Source of the DNA: Antarctobacter aquimaris
Lineage (GTDB): Bacteria > Pseudomonadota > Alphaproteobacteria > Rhodobacterales > Rhodobacteraceae
DNA: 64,000 bases
Direction of reading: 5' to 3'
Assembly (NCBI RefSeq): GCF_900184945.1
Contig: NZ_FXYF01000002.1
Coordinates: 1 to 64,000 of the forward strand
Under the pieces are notes generated by a model. It searched no databases, was not told the origin of the DNA, and saw only the letters and a program-made list of their open reading frames with translations. Of this stretch, positions 46,797 through 56,989 are shown piece by piece (position 1 is the stretch's first letter; each line of letters starts with the position of its first letter). The position numbers were made by a program, and so were the translations under genes.

Positions 46797-48812
46797 GTGG
46801 ATATCCAAGAGCTTCGCACCCGCAACCCCGATCACTGGATGCGCGCCACCGCGATCCGAGCGCTTGCGCTGGACGCCGTCGCCGCAGCCAATTCCGGCCA
46901 TTCCGGCATGCCCATCGGCATGGCCGACGTGGCGACCGTGCTCTATTCCCGGCACCTGAAGTTCGACGCGCGCCAGCCTGGTTGGGCGGATCGTGACCGC
47001 TTCATCCTGTCGGCCGGCCACGGCTCGATGCTGCTCTATGCGCTGCTCTATCTCTGCGGCGACCCGGAGATCACGCTGGACGAGATCAGGAATTTCCGCC
47101 AGCTGGGCGCGCGCACCGCGGGTCACCCGGAGAATTTCCATGCCCAGGCCATCGAGACGACAACCGGCCCGCTGGGCCAGGGCATCGCCAACTCGGTCGG
47201 CTTCGCCATCGCCGAGGAAAGCCTGCGCGCCCGCTTCGGCAAAAAGCTGGTGGATCACTATACCTATGTCATCGCCGGCGACGGTTGCCTGATGGAGGGT
47301 GTCAGCCAGGAGGCCATCACCCTGGCCGGGCGGCAGGAACTGGGCCGGCTGATCGTCTTCTGGGACAACAACGGCATCACCATCGACGGCAAGGTCGATC
47401 TGTCCGACCGCACCGACCAGGTCGCGCGTTTCAAGTCCTGCGGCTGGCACGTGCAGGAAATCGACGGCCACGACCCCGAGGCCATCGACGCGGCGATCAC
47501 CGCCGCCAAGGCCAGCGCGCAACCGTCGATGATCGCCTGCAAGACGCACATCGCCCTGGGCCACGCGGCGCAGGACACCTCCAAGGGGCACGGTGCGTTG
47601 ACCAACGCCGACCAGAACACCGCCGCCAAGGAGGTCTGGGGCTGGACCGCCGCGCCCTTTGACATTCCCGCCGACATCAAGTCCTGGTGGGAAGCGGCCG
47701 GCGCCCGCGGCGGCGAAGAACGCACCGCCTGGGAGGCCCGCCTCGCCGAGACCAGCGAGTCCCGCCAGAAGGAATTCGCCCGCGTGATGGCCGGTGAAAC
47801 CCCCAAGAAGCTGTCCGCCGTGATCAAGGCCTTCAAGAAGCAGGTGTCCGACAGCAAGCCCGACGTGGCGACACGCAAGGCGTCGGAAATGGCGCTGGAG
47901 GTGATCAACCCGGTTATGCCCGAGACGATCGGCGGCTCGGCCGACCTGACCGGCTCGAACAACACCAAGACCGGCGATATGGGAGTCTTTGACACCGACA
48001 ACCGCAAGGGTCGTTACATCTACTACGGCATCCGCGAGCACGGCATGGCGGCGGCGATGAACGGCATGGCGCTGCATGGCGGCGTGCGGCCCTACGGCGG
48101 CACCTTCATGGCCTTCACCGACTATGCCCGCCCGTCGATGCGGCTGGCCGCGCTGATGCAGATCCCGACCGTGTTCGTCATGACGCATGACTCGATCGGC
48201 CTGGGCGAGGACGGACCGACCCACCAGCCGGTCGAGCACCTGGCGATCAGCCGCGCGACGCCGAACACCCTGGTGTTCCGCCCGGCGGACGTGGTGGAAA
48301 CGGCCGAAGCCTGGGAAATCGCGTTGCGCCAGACCGCGACCCCCTCGGTGCTGTCGCTGACCCGGCAGAACCTGCCCACCGTGCGGACCGAGCACAAGAA
48401 CGCCAACCTGGTGGAAAAGGGCGCCTACGTGCTGGCCGACGCCGAGGGCAAGCGCCAGGCGATCCTGATGGCGACCGGCTCCGAAGTGGCCATCGCCCTG
48501 GCGGCGCGCGACCTGTTGCAGGCCGAGGGGATCGGCACGCGGGTGGTGTCGATGCCCTGCTGGGAGCTGTTCGAGGAACAGGACGACAGCTATCGCCGCA
48601 AGGTGCTGCCGGCCGGGCCGGTGCGGGTGGCGGTCGAGGCGGCGGTCCGTTTCGGCTGGGACCGCTGGCTCTACGGCGAGCGCGGCAAGCGCGAGAAGGG
48701 TGCATTCGTCGGGATGCACGGCTTTGGCGCCTCGGCCCCGGCGGAGGTGCTGTACGAGCACTTCGGCATCACCGCCGAGGCGGTGGTCGAACAGGTCAAG
48801 GCCATGCTCTGA
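46797..48812 (+). CDS. tkt: Transketolase
   Basis: 671 aa. ThDP/Mg2+ motif [21 protein letters not shown], acceptor-site loops [18 protein letters not shown] and [12 protein letters not shown], and [18 protein letters not shown]. It interconverts pentose and triose/hexose phosphates in the non-oxidative pentose phosphate pathway. GTG at 46797 is used because AAGGACGG precedes it and family N termini start here ([23 protein letters not shown]). The preceding open codons are not conserved-looking. Followed by a weak terminator. Confidence 0.96.
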   Translation: MDIQELRTRNPDHWMRATAIRALALDAVAAANSGHSGMPIGMADVATVLYSRHLKFDARQPGWADRDRFILSAGHGSMLLYALLYLCGDPEITLDEIRNFRQLGARTAGHPENFHAQAIETTTGPLGQGIANSVGFAIAEESLRARFGKKLVDHYTYVIAGDGCLMEGVSQEAITLAGRQELGRLIVFWDNNGITIDGKVDLSDRTDQVARFKSCGWHVQEIDGHDPEAIDAAITAAKASAQPSMIACKTHIALGHAAQDTSKGHGALTNADQNTAAKEVWGWTAAPFDIPADIKSWWEAAGARGGEERTAWEARLAETSESRQKEFARVMAGETPKKLSAVIKAFKKQVSDSKPDVATRKASEMALEVINPVMPETIGGSADLTGSNNTKTGDMGVFDTDNRKGRYIYYGIREHGMAAAMNGMALHGGVRPYGGTFMAFTDYARPSMRLAALMQIPTVFVMTHDSIGLGEDGPTHQPVEHLAISRATPNTLVFRPADVVETAEAWEIALRQTATPSVLSLTRQNLPTVRTEHKNANLVEKGAYVLADAEGKRQAILMATGSEVAIALAARDLLQAEGIGTRVVSMPCWELFEEQDDSYRRKVLPAGPVRVAVEAAVRFGWDRWLYGERGKREKGAFVGMHGFGASAPAEVLYEHFGITAEAVVEQVKAML

Positions 48813-48838
48813 GGCTATATCGCCTGATGACTGGGATT

Positions 48839-48870
48839 GGGGCCGGTTCCTGCAGGGGGGCCGGCCCTTT
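48839..48870 (+). terminator. Probable terminator of tkt
   Basis: GGGGCCGG / CCGGCCC stem with a 14-nt loop followed by TTT, about 25 nt past the tkt stop. Confidence 0.5.
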
Positions 48871-48898
48871 GCCTTGACCTGCGCGCGTGGTGAGGGTG

Positions 48899-48964
48899 CA
48901 GGGGGCGCTGCCCCCGTCGCGCGTGCCGCGCGACTCCCCCGGGATATTTTCGGCCAGAAGAAAC
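48899..48964 (+). repeat. Dispersed GC-rich intergenic repeat, copy A
   Basis: GGGGGCGCTGCCCCCGTCGC hairpin, followed by CGCGCGACTCCCCC and GGGATATTTTCGGCCAGAAG. The reverse complement of 60538-60600 has the same order of blocks (CGCTGCCCCCGTCGC, GGCGACTCCCCGGGGTATTTTC). Elements of this type are common in intergenic DNA of Rhodobacteraceae. It stands between tkt and lpxB. Confidence 0.75.
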
Positions 48965-49000
48965 GCGCGGGGCGCGCGCCATCCCCGGGGGGCGTAGCGA

Positions 49001-50161
49001 TCAGTGACGGGTTGTGCCGTGGCCAATCCCATCCAGCACGGCGCGGGCGGCGCGCAGGCCGGGCGGCTCCCCGCCCTGCCCCAGCCGCTGCATCGTCAGG
49101 CGCATCGCCTCGGCCTGGGCCTGCGGCGCGTCGAGCACCTGCGCCACGGCCTCTGCGATCGGACCGGGGCGGCAGGCGTTGCCGATGAATTCCGGCACGG
49201 CGCGGGTCTCCGACACGAGGTTGACCAGCGTCAGGCTGTCGACCAGCAGCATGCGGCCGATGATCTGGCGCGAAAGCCAGCTCATGTCGTAAGCGATGAC
49301 CATCGGCGTGCCGGCGGCGGCAAGCTCCAGCGACACGGTGCCCGAGGCCGCCAGCGCCACGTCGGCGGCGCGGAAGGCCGCGCGTTTCTGCGCGCCATCC
49401 GGGTCCTGCTGCGGGTCGATCACCAGCGGGGCACCGGGCCAGTTGCGGGTCGCCTCGCGCACTGTCTGCGCCACCGGCGCTGCGGCGGGCAGCACGAGGC
49501 GCAGGCCGGGCCGCAGCGCAAGCAACTGCCGTGTCGCCTCTTCGAAGACCGGCAGCAGGCGGGCGACCTCGGACCGGCGCGAGCCGGGCAGGACCAGGGC
49601 CATTTCGCCGGTGATGTCGTGGCGGGTGCGAAAGGCCTGCGCCTCGGCCTCGGTGGCTTGGGGATCGGTCACCACGGGGTGGCCGACAAAATCGCAGGCG
49701 ATCCCGGCGGCCTGCATGTAAGGCGGCTCGAACGGCAGCAGGGCCAGCACCTGGTCGACATGTGCCGCCATCTTTTGCGCGCGCTTCGGCCGCCAGGCCC
49801 AGACCGTGGGCGCGACGTAGTGGACGACCCGCACGTCCGAGACCGCCTTGACCAGCCGGTTCACCCGCAGGGAGAACTCGGGCAGGTCGATGGTGATCAG
49901 CACGTCCGGGCGGTCGGCGATCACGGCGTCGGCGGTCTGGCGGATGCGCGCCTTGAGGTGGCGGTATTCCCTGAGGATCTCGGCGATCCCCATGATCGAG
50001 ATCTCGTCCATGTCGAACAGGCTGTCGAGCCCTTCGGCGATCATGCGCGGCCCGCCGATGCCGCGAAAACTGACACCCGGCACTAGCTGTTTCAGCCCGG
50101 CCATCAGGGCGGCGCCCAGCTTGTCGCCGGATTGTTCGCCTGCGGTGATGAAGACCCGCAT
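49001..50161 (-). CDS. lpxB: Lipid-A-disaccharide synthase
   Basis: 386 aa, GT19 family. VFITAGEQSGDKLGAALM, IGGPRMIAEGL, HYVAPTVWAWRPKRAQ and LPGSRRSEV are diagnostic. Joins 2,3-diacylglucosamine 1-phosphate to UDP-2,3-diacylglucosamine. Start overlaps the lpxI stop by one base; last gene of the lipid A block. Confidence 0.95.
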   Translation of the reverse strand: MRVFITAGEQSGDKLGAALMAGLKQLVPGVSFRGIGGPRMIAEGLDSLFDMDEISIMGIAEILREYRHLKARIRQTADAVIADRPDVLITIDLPEFSLRVNRLVKAVSDVRVVHYVAPTVWAWRPKRAQKMAAHVDQVLALLPFEPPYMQAAGIACDFVGHPVVTDPQATEAEAQAFRTRHDITGEMALVLPGSRRSEVARLLPVFEEATRQLLALRPGLRLVLPAAAPVAQTVREATRNWPGAPLVIDPQQDPDGAQKRAAFRAADVALAASGTVSLELAAAGTPMVIAYDMSWLSRQIIGRMLLVDSLTLVNLVSETRAVPEFIGNACRPGPIAEAVAQVLDAPQAQAEAMRLTMQRLGQGGEPPGLRAARAVLDGIGHGTTRH

Positions 50162-50949
50162 CAGGCGCCCCGCTCGCGGATCCAGAGGAACAGGCCCGTG
50201 TCGTCGAGCATTTCGACCACTGCGCGCCGGTCCAGCACGATGACGCCGCCGGCCTCGATGACGATGCCGGAAAGGCCCGCGGCCACGGCGGCCACGGCGG
50301 TCTGGAGGCCGATCACCGGCAGGTCGGCGCGGCGATCCTGCCCCGGCTTTGACGCCTTGTAGAGCAGCCCGCCCCGGGCCACGGGGCCAAGGCCGTGCAA
50401 CATGGCGTCGGTGCCGGCCACGGTTTCGCGGGCGATCACCGCACCGTCACGCAGGACGCAGGCCTGGCCGAGGTCGCGCCGGCCCTGTTCGCGCGACACG
50501 CGGTCGCCCAGGCGGGCATCGATCGTGGCGCTGTCCGGCGGGTGGGTCGTGGTCAGGACCCCGGCGGGCGGCAGGAGATGCGGCGCGAGGTCATGCGCCG
50601 CCAGCACCCCGAGGCCCGCGCCTTCGAGGATCTCGATGGCGATGCGCAGCGCGCCGTCGTCGCCGCGCCGCAGCGCGCGCAGCAGGTCCGGCAGCAAGGG
50701 AAGGGTGCGCAGGCCAAGCCGCCACACCGAGAGATCGGGCCGGGTGATGGCGCCGCAGAGGCAAACGCGGGTCACCCCGCGCCGGTGCAGCCAGCGCAGG
50801 AACTCGCCCAGCCGTTCAAGACGAAAGAGATGCTCGGCAGCGATCTCGTCAGGCGGGCAATGGGCCAGGCCGCAGGTGACGAAGGGCTCGGACAGCCCCT
50901 CGGAGACGGCCTTGGGCAAGGCACCGCGACCTGCGATCAGTGCCAGCAT
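50161..50949 (-). CDS. lpxI: UDP-2,3-diacylglucosamine pyrophosphatase LpxI
   Basis: 262 aa. MLALIAGRGALPKAV, FLRWLHRRGVTRVCLCGAI, and the C-terminal GLQTAVAAVAAGLSGIVIEAGGVI place it in the LpxI (DUF1009) family, which replaces LpxH in alphaproteobacteria. Nine bases separate its start from the lpxA stop. No strong ribosome site; translation is probably coupled. Confidence 0.93.
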   Translation of the reverse strand: MLALIAGRGALPKAVSEGLSEPFVTCGLAHCPPDEIAAEHLFRLERLGEFLRWLHRRGVTRVCLCGAITRPDLSVWRLGLRTLPLLPDLLRALRRGDDGALRIAIEILEGAGLGVLAAHDLAPHLLPPAGVLTTTHPPDSATIDARLGDRVSREQGRRDLGQACVLRDGAVIARETVAGTDAMLHGLGPVARGGLLYKASKPGQDRRADLPVIGLQTAVAAVAAGLSGIVIEAGGVIVLDRRAVVEMLDDTGLFLWIRERGA

Positions 50950-50957
50950 CGCCCAAC

Positions 50958-51746
50958 TCAGCCCGGCGTCAGGAAGGAACGGTCGGTGTCGCCGAGGATG
51001 AAGTCGACGATCTCGCGCACATAGGCGCTTTGCGTCTCGTCGCCGAGGCGCTTGGCACGGTCCTGAAAGGCGCCTTCGCCCTGTGCCAGCATCTGGAAGG
51101 CGGCCCGCAGCGCGGTGATGTCCGACCGCGCGACGCCCTTGCGCTTGAGCCCGACCAGGTTCAGCCCGTCCAGCCGGCCGCGCGGCGCCTGCACAAGGCC
51201 ATAGGGGATCACGTCGTTGGTCACCATGGTGACGGCGCCGATGATCGCGCCACGGCCGATGCGCACCCACTGGTGTACGCCCGACAGGCCGCCGATGATG
51301 ACGTCGTCCTCGATCACGCAATGGCCCGCCAAGGCCGCGTTGTTCACCAGGATCACCCGGTTGCCCACCTGCACGTCATGCGCGACATGGCAGCCCGCCA
51401 TGAACAGCCCGTCGTCGCCGATGCGGGTCACGCCGCCGCCGCCCTCGGTGCCGGTGTTCATGGTGACGTGTTCGCGGATGCGGTTGCGCGCGCCGATCTC
51501 CAGCCGCGTCTTCTCCCCCTTGAACTTGAGATCCTGCGGGATCTCGCCGATGACGGCAAAGGGAAAGACCACCGTCTCGGGGCCGACCGTGGTCTGGCCC
51601 GTCACGACGACATGCGATTTCAGCGTCACCCGGTCGCCCAGCACGGCGTCGGGGCCGACATGGCAGAACGGGCCGATCCGGCAGCCCTGCCCGATCTGCG
51701 CCCCGTCCTCGATCACGGCCGAGGGGTGAATCACGGTCTCGGTCAA
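50958..51746 (-). CDS. lpxA: UDP-N-acetylglucosamine acyltransferase
   Basis: 262 aa. Hexapeptide beta-helix ([56 protein letters not shown] with the catalytic His) and helical tail. First step of lipid A synthesis. The start is TTG at 51744-51746, overlapping the fabZ stop as TTGA; no ATG or GTG alternative lies before the conserved [10 protein letters not shown]. Confidence 0.95.
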   Translation of the reverse strand: MTETVIHPSAVIEDGAQIGQGCRIGPFCHVGPDAVLGDRVTLKSHVVVTGQTTVGPETVVFPFAVIGEIPQDLKFKGEKTRLEIGARNRIREHVTMNTGTEGGGGVTRIGDDGLFMAGCHVAHDVQVGNRVILVNNAALAGHCVIEDDVIIGGLSGVHQWVRIGRGAIIGAVTMVTNDVIPYGLVQAPRGRLDGLNLVGLKRKGVARSDITALRAAFQMLAQGEGAFQDRAKRLGDETQSAYVREIVDFILGDTDRSFLTPG

Positions 51747-52204
51747 GACGGCAGGTCCATCATGGCGGTGAACTCGGCCTCGGCGGCCATCTCGCCCTCG
51801 ACCTCGGCGACGCCGGAGAACTTCCACACCTTGCCGCCGGGTTTGCCGCGCAGGGTGGTCAGCTGCATGCGCAGCTGGTCGCCGGGGGTGACCTTGCGGC
51901 GGAACTTGCAGTTGTCGATGGCCATGAAATAGACCTTCATTTCCTTGTCGGCCATGTCCAGCGCGGTGCCGACCATGACGGCGGCGGTCTGCGCCATGGC
52001 CTCGACGATGGTGACGCCGGGCATGATCGGCAGGCCGGGGAAATGGCCCTGGAAATGCGGCTCGTTCATGGTGACGTTCTTGATGCCGATGGCCGATTGC
52101 GTGCCGTCGATCTGTTCGACCCGGTCGACCAGCAGAAAGGGATAACGGTGCGGCAGGATGCGCTGGATCAGCTGGATGTCCGCGCTCAGCAACGGTTCGG
52201 TCAT
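51743..52204 (-). CDS. fabZ: 3-hydroxyacyl-ACP dehydratase FabZ
   Basis: 153 aa. [36 protein letters not shown] with the active-site His and Glu. Dehydrates 3-hydroxyacyl-ACP in fatty acid elongation, and competes with LpxA for the same substrate pool. Position between skp and lpxA is standard. Confidence 0.96.
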   Translation of the reverse strand: MTEPLLSADIQLIQRILPHRYPFLLVDRVEQIDGTQSAIGIKNVTMNEPHFQGHFPGLPIMPGVTIVEAMAQTAAVMVGTALDMADKEMKVYFMAIDNCKFRRKVTPGDQLRMQLTTLRGKPGGKVWKFSGVAEVEGEMAAEAEFTAMMDLPS

Positions 52205-52270
52205 GGGCACGCGCCTTTCTCGTTTTGCGGCAACCCCTAGCAATCGCCGCCCCGGGGGGCAAGCCTGCCG

Positions 52271-52903
52271 TCAGTCCTGCCCGACCGGCGGCTGGGTCGG
52301 TTCCGGCTGGGTCGGTTCCGGTAGGGTCGGTTCTGGCTGGACCGGCTCTGGCGGGGTGCCGCTGCCGATCTGCACGTCAATCCGCTCGATCGCGCGTTCG
52401 GTGATGTCGATCGCGTCGGCGGCGACAAGGACGGTGCGCCGTTCAAGGATCAGCGCGGCCCCGGCTTCGCGCAACAGCCCCTCCAGCACCGGCTGGGCGA
52501 CGCCCAGGAAACGCCGGCGCGCCTCGTCGGTGCGGACCCCCAGGGCGCGGGCCTTGGCGTCCTGTTCGTCGCGCAGGCGCTGCACCTTGGCGTCGAAGGC
52601 ATCGGCCAGCTTGCGGAACTCGTCGGGCGCCAAGGTCGGGCGCAGCTCGGTCAGTTCGCGCTCTTCCTCGATCAGCTCGGCCTCGATCTTGCGGTTCTCG
52701 GCGGCAATGGCGCGGCCGTCGCGCTCGATCTCCTCGTTCACGCGCTGGCCAAAAGCGCTTTCGGCAAAGACGCGCTCGAAGTCGATGACCAGGATCTCGC
52801 TCTGCGGTGTGCCGGTGGCAAAGGGGCTGCCCAGCCCCTGCGCCGAGACGCTCCCCGCAAGCAGAGAGAACCAGAGCGCGACAAGCCGGGCGGTCCGTCG
52901 CAC
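52271..52903 (-). CDS. Skp/OmpH-family periplasmic chaperone
   Basis: 210 aa. Signal peptide (ARLVALWFSLLAGSVSAQ), then the OmpH coiled-coil tentacles (EILVIDFERVFAESAFGQRV, ERELTELRPTLAPDEFRKLA). Holds unfolded outer-membrane proteins for BamA. GTG start at 52901-52903, eight bases after bamA. The last ~25 residues are a Pro-Glu-Pro-Thr repeat unlike classical Skp, encoded by a GGTTCCGGCTGGGTC-type DNA repeat (52290-52350). Confidence 0.85.
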   Translation of the reverse strand: MRRTARLVALWFSLLAGSVSAQGLGSPFATGTPQSEILVIDFERVFAESAFGQRVNEEIERDGRAIAAENRKIEAELIEEERELTELRPTLAPDEFRKLADAFDAKVQRLRDEQDAKARALGVRTDEARRRFLGVAQPVLEGLLREAGAALILERRTVLVAADAIDITERAIERIDVQIGSGTPPEPVQPEPTLPEPTQPEPTQPPVGQD

Positions 52904-52910
52904 AGCGGCC

Positions 52911-55322
52911 TCAGAACTTGGTCGAGATCGTCAGGTTGAAGTTCTGCGCCTTGTCGTACTTGTTCTTTTGCAGCGGCTCGGAGAAGTTCAGCCGGAGCGG
53001 CCCCAGCGCGCTTTCCCACAGGATCGAGAACCCGATCGCCTGCCGGGGTTCAAAGCCGGACGACACGATCCGGTTGGCCGTACCGACGTTGCCCTTGGTC
53101 GAGGCGTCGAGCCCCCAGACCGAGCCGATGTCGTAGAACAACCCGCCGGAAATGCCGTATTCCTCCGGCAGGCCCAGCGGGAATTCCGCCTCGAACCGCG
53201 CCACCGCATAGAAGTTGCCCCCCAGCGCATCGTCGACCTTGTCGCCCTTCTTGCTGACCTCGCGCGGACCAATGCCGCCATTGGTAAAGCCGCGCATGAT
53301 GTCCGGGTTGGTGAAGAAGCGGTCGGTCACCCGGCTGCTGCCGGTGGTGTAGTTCAGCGCACCGCCTTCAAGGGTGGCCCGCAGCGTGACCTCCTCGTTC
53401 ATGATGCGGGTCTGGGCAACCGCCTTGACGTTGGTCTTGATGAAGGTGCTGTCGCCACCCAGGCCGGCAAAGTCCTGGCCGAACTCCAGCCGGTAGCGGG
53501 TGTTCGGGTCCAGCCCGGTGCTGAGCGTGTCAAAGATGTAGGTGTAGCCGACAGAGCTGTCGATCCGTTCGCCTTCCAGCGCCTCGGCCTTGACCACGCC
53601 GCCGATATCCTTGGCCTTTTTGCCGACCCCGGTGATCAGGCCGTAATCCAGCGTGTAGCGCAGCTGCACGCGGCTGCGCTCCGCCGTGGGGAATTCCAGG
53701 AAGGGGCGGAACACCCCGGTGGTGGTGTCAAAGACCGCGTTCTGGTTGTCGGTCTCGCTGTAGGTCAGTTGCAGGCCCAGGGCCAGGTCGCGGCCGAACA
53801 GCCCCGGCTCGACAAAGCTGAAGCCGTACTGCGACGCCTCGGCGGCGGTGTTGATGGTAAAGCCGAACTGCTGGCCCCGGCCGAGGAAGTTCCGCTCGGA
53901 GAAGGAGAAGGCCGCGCCAAAGCCGTTGGCGGTGGAGTACGACCCGCCGAAGCTGATCGAGCCGGTGGGCTGTTCCTCGACGTCGACCTCGACGATGACC
54001 TGCTGCGGGGTCGAGCCCTCACGCGCATCGACATCGGCGGTCTTGAAATATCCCAGCGCGCGGATGCGTTCGGCGCTTTCGCGGATGGCGCGCGGGTTGA
54101 ACGGATCGCCTTCGACGGTTTCGAACTGGCGGCGGATGACGCGGTCCAGCGTGGTGGTGTTGCCCTCGATGTCGATGCGTTCGACAAAGATCCGCTCGCC
54201 GCGGACCAGGGCAAATTCCACGTCCAGCGTCAGGTCGCGGTCGTTGCGGGTGACGCGCGGCTCGACCCGGACAAAGTTCAGGCCTTCGTTCACGGCCAGC
54301 TTTTCAAGGCGCGAAATCTCGTTCTCGACCAGCGAGGGCGAATAGACCACCCCCTTGCGCAACCTGACCCTGCTCTGGAACAGATCGGCATCGACCTCTG
54401 GCAGTTCGGAGGTGACACCGACGTTGCCAAAGCGGAACTGCTGGCCTTCCTCGACGTTGATCGTCAGGAAATAGCCGTCGCGCTCCTGGCTGAGTTCGGC
54501 GTTCACGCCGGTGATGCGGAAATCGACAAAGCCGCGCGAGGCGTAGAAGTCGCGCAACAGCTGCTTGTCGAATTCGATCCGGTCCTCGATGAAGGTGTCC
54601 TTGCGGATGATGGCGCGCAGCAGGCCGGCCTGCTTGGTGTCCAGCACGCGGCGCAGGCGGCGATCGGAATACTTGGAGTTGCCGACAAAGCCGATGCGCT
54701 CGACCTCGGCGACACCGCCTTCGAACACCTCGAACACCAGGTCGACGCGGTTGTCGCTGCGGCGGATCACCTTGGGGGCGACGCGCGCGGCAAGACGGCC
54801 CTGCACCTCGTAGGCGCGGGAAATCTGCTGGGCATCGGCCTCGGCGACGCGCGGGCTGAACACCCGGCGCGACTGCGACTGCACGATCTTGGCCAGATCA
54901 TCGTCCTTGATGCGCTTGTTGCCCTCAAAGGTGATGCGGTTGATCGTCGGGTATTCGACGACCCGGATCACCAGCGTGCCCCCCTGCGGGATGATCTCGA
55001 CGGTCTCGAACAGGCCGGAGTTCAGGATTCGCTGGTAGGCGTCGTTCAGTTCGGCCGCGCTGACGGTCTGGCCGCGCGCGATGCCGGCATAGGACAGGAT
55101 CGTGCCCGGCTCGACCCGGCGGTTGCCCTCGATGCTGACGGCGGTGAATCGGTAGGATTGCGCGTAGGCAATATCAGGGATCGTGGCGACCCCTGCCCCC
55201 ATCGCAACGGCGAAGCTCAGGCACACGGCCCTCACAGCATTCGCGGTGTCATTACCCCGAGTCCGGCTCTGCGCTTTTCGCGCGGAAATGACCTTTGCCA
55301 TTGTCGCAATCCAATCTGACAT
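52911..55322 (-). CDS. bamA: Outer-membrane protein assembly factor BamA
   Basis: 803 aa. Signal peptide (VRAVCLSFAVAMGAGVATIP), five POTRA domains (first: YRFTAVSIEGNRRVEPGTIL), and a 16-strand beta-barrel ending in Phe (NLTISTKF), the outer-membrane insertion signal. The start at 55322 (MSDWIATMAKV) is one of two; ATG at 55299-55301 is equally possible. Confidence 0.94.
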   Translation of the reverse strand: MSDWIATMAKVISARKAQSRTRGNDTANAVRAVCLSFAVAMGAGVATIPDIAYAQSYRFTAVSIEGNRRVEPGTILSYAGIARGQTVSAAELNDAYQRILNSGLFETVEIIPQGGTLVIRVVEYPTINRITFEGNKRIKDDDLAKIVQSQSRRVFSPRVAEADAQQISRAYEVQGRLAARVAPKVIRRSDNRVDLVFEVFEGGVAEVERIGFVGNSKYSDRRLRRVLDTKQAGLLRAIIRKDTFIEDRIEFDKQLLRDFYASRGFVDFRITGVNAELSQERDGYFLTINVEEGQQFRFGNVGVTSELPEVDADLFQSRVRLRKGVVYSPSLVENEISRLEKLAVNEGLNFVRVEPRVTRNDRDLTLDVEFALVRGERIFVERIDIEGNTTTLDRVIRRQFETVEGDPFNPRAIRESAERIRALGYFKTADVDAREGSTPQQVIVEVDVEEQPTGSISFGGSYSTANGFGAAFSFSERNFLGRGQQFGFTINTAAEASQYGFSFVEPGLFGRDLALGLQLTYSETDNQNAVFDTTTGVFRPFLEFPTAERSRVQLRYTLDYGLITGVGKKAKDIGGVVKAEALEGERIDSSVGYTYIFDTLSTGLDPNTRYRLEFGQDFAGLGGDSTFIKTNVKAVAQTRIMNEEVTLRATLEGGALNYTTGSSRVTDRFFTNPDIMRGFTNGGIGPREVSKKGDKVDDALGGNFYAVARFEAEFPLGLPEEYGISGGLFYDIGSVWGLDASTKGNVGTANRIVSSGFEPRQAIGFSILWESALGPLRLNFSEPLQKNKYDKAQNFNLTISTKF

Positions 55323-55403
55323 CCCAGAGTCGTCAGTATCGGGAATGCCCCGGCTTGTCAAAAGCCTGCGGTGTCAAAAACGGCAAGTGTCGCACGCCGG
55401 CGA

Positions 55404-55535
55404 CTAGTTCATCAGCGCACCCAGCCAGCCCCCGAAAAACAGGGCGAAGACGATGGTGCAGATGTACAGAAGCCGGTCCCAATTGATGGTCACCAGCAGG
55501 CTCACGCTGCGGTATCCTGCCTGAAGCGTTTGCAT
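55404..55535 (-). CDS. 43-residue single-pass membrane protein
   Basis: 43 aa: a charged N terminus MQTLQAGYRSVSLLVTINWD and one transmembrane helix RLLYICTIVFALFFGGWLGA. CGAGGACC lies ~8 nt before the ATG (55533-55535), a good ribosome site. It sits between rseP and bamA in the same direction, leaving a conserved place in the operon. No family is known to me. Confidence 0.68.
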   Translation of the reverse strand: MQTLQAGYRSVSLLVTINWDRLLYICTIVFALFFGGWLGALMN

Positions 55536-55618
55536 GGATTCGGTCCTCGGTTGCGTCGTCGACCAAGGTATCGCGCATGAATCGGGCAGGAGTTTGACGC
55601 CCTGCCCCGGTGATTGTG

Positions 55619-56962
55619 TCAGGGACAGAACAAATCGTTCGAAAGCGCGAAGACCATCAACGAAAGCACGACAGTCAGCCCGATCGACATCATGACCTTG
55701 AGCGCGCGGTCGCTGGGCGGCCGGCCCGACACCGCCTCGTAGGCGTAGAACACAAGGTGGCCGCCATCCAGCACCGGAACCGGAAAGAGGTTCAGCAGGC
55801 CCACGGCGGTGGACAGCACCGCGATGAACCAGATGAAGCTGGCGGTGCCCTGGCTGGCCATGTCGCCCGAGGTTTCGGCGATGCCGATGGGTCCGGACAG
55901 GTTGCAGGTGCTGATCGCGCCGGTGGCCATGTGCCACAGGCCCGAAAGCGAGCCTTCGATGATCCGGCCGACCTGGGTGAACCCGCCGCCGAGCGCGTCG
56001 AGAAAGCCCATCGACTCGGTCGCCGGCTCAAAGGCGACGCCGCCGACGATGCCGATGCGGTACACGGTCTGGAACCCGCCGCCGTCGACCGGCTCGTCGA
56101 TGCGGCGCGGGGTCATTTCCTTTTGCAGGATCTCGCCGTCGCGCCAGACGGTCAGCGCCAGCGCGGCGCCGTCCGACCCTTCGACCTTTTCCTTGAGCTG
56201 TTCAAAGGCATGAATCGGCGCACCGTCGACCTCGATGATGACGTCGCCCGCCTGCAACCCGGCATCCCCCGCGGCTGAGCGCGGCGCGATCTGGGTCGCC
56301 AGCGGCGGATAGGTAAAGGGACCGGCGACGGTGATTTCCTGCCCGTCCCGTTCGACGGTATAGTCCAGCTGCGCCTGCCGCGGCAGGGCGGCGAAATAGG
56401 CGGTCAGCGTCTGCTGGTCGTCCGAGCCGGGCAGCGCCTGCCCCTCGATGCCCAGGATGCGGTCGCCAGGCCGGATCTGCTGTTCCACCGGCAGCGGGCG
56501 CAGTTCGCCCACGGTCAGCGGCTCGGCCATCTCGCCGCGCACCATCATGACGCCGGCAAAGATCGCGATGGACAGGACAAAGTTGAACAGCGGACCGGCG
56601 GCAACGGTGGCGGTGCGCGCCCAGAGCGGCGCGCCCGACATCGTCGAGCGTTTCTGACGCTCGTTCAGCCCGGCCAACGCCGCCTCGTCGATCCCGCCCG
56701 AGGCATTGGCGTCACCGCGGAACTTGACGTAGCCGCCAAAGGGAATCGCCGCGATCTGCCATTTCGTGCCGTCGCCGTCGACGCGCGACCAGATCACCGG
56801 CCCGAATCCCAGCGAAAAGACCTCGGGGAAGATGCCGGATTTCTTGCCCACGATGTAATGGCCGTACTCGTGCACGGCGATGATCACCGACAGGGCGATC
56901 ACGAAGGCTACAACGGTCCAGAGCGCGCCGCCGAACTGCGGAATCAATGACAGTGGGTCCAA
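55619..56962 (-). CDS. rseP: Site-2 protease RseP (regulated intramembrane proteolysis)
   Basis: 447 aa. Zinc HEYGH at residues 31-35 in TM1, two PDZ domains (about 125-300, IAPRSAAGDAGLQAGDVIIEV), and the C-terminal NLFPVPVLDGGHLVFY motif with the third ligand Asp. Cleaves anti-sigma factors in the membrane. TTG start at 56960-56962 is the only codon that puts TM1 in the right place. Confidence 0.93.
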   Translation of the reverse strand: MDPLSLIPQFGGALWTVVAFVIALSVIIAVHEYGHYIVGKKSGIFPEVFSLGFGPVIWSRVDGDGTKWQIAAIPFGGYVKFRGDANASGGIDEAALAGLNERQKRSTMSGAPLWARTATVAAGPLFNFVLSIAIFAGVMMVRGEMAEPLTVGELRPLPVEQQIRPGDRILGIEGQALPGSDDQQTLTAYFAALPRQAQLDYTVERDGQEITVAGPFTYPPLATQIAPRSAAGDAGLQAGDVIIEVDGAPIHAFEQLKEKVEGSDGAALALTVWRDGEILQKEMTPRRIDEPVDGGGFQTVYRIGIVGGVAFEPATESMGFLDALGGGFTQVGRIIEGSLSGLWHMATGAISTCNLSGPIGIAETSGDMASQGTASFIWFIAVLSTAVGLLNLFPVPVLDGGHLVFYAYEAVSGRPPSDRALKVMMSIGLTVVLSLMVFALSNDLFCP

Positions 56963-56989
56963 GGCTCGCGTGCCCCCTCTATTTTTTCG

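Noticed and set aside
52158-55319. 1053-codon plus-strand frame opposite bamA and skp
   Set aside because: Composition is Arg/Ser/Ala-rich without motifs, while the opposite strand encodes full BamA and Skp.
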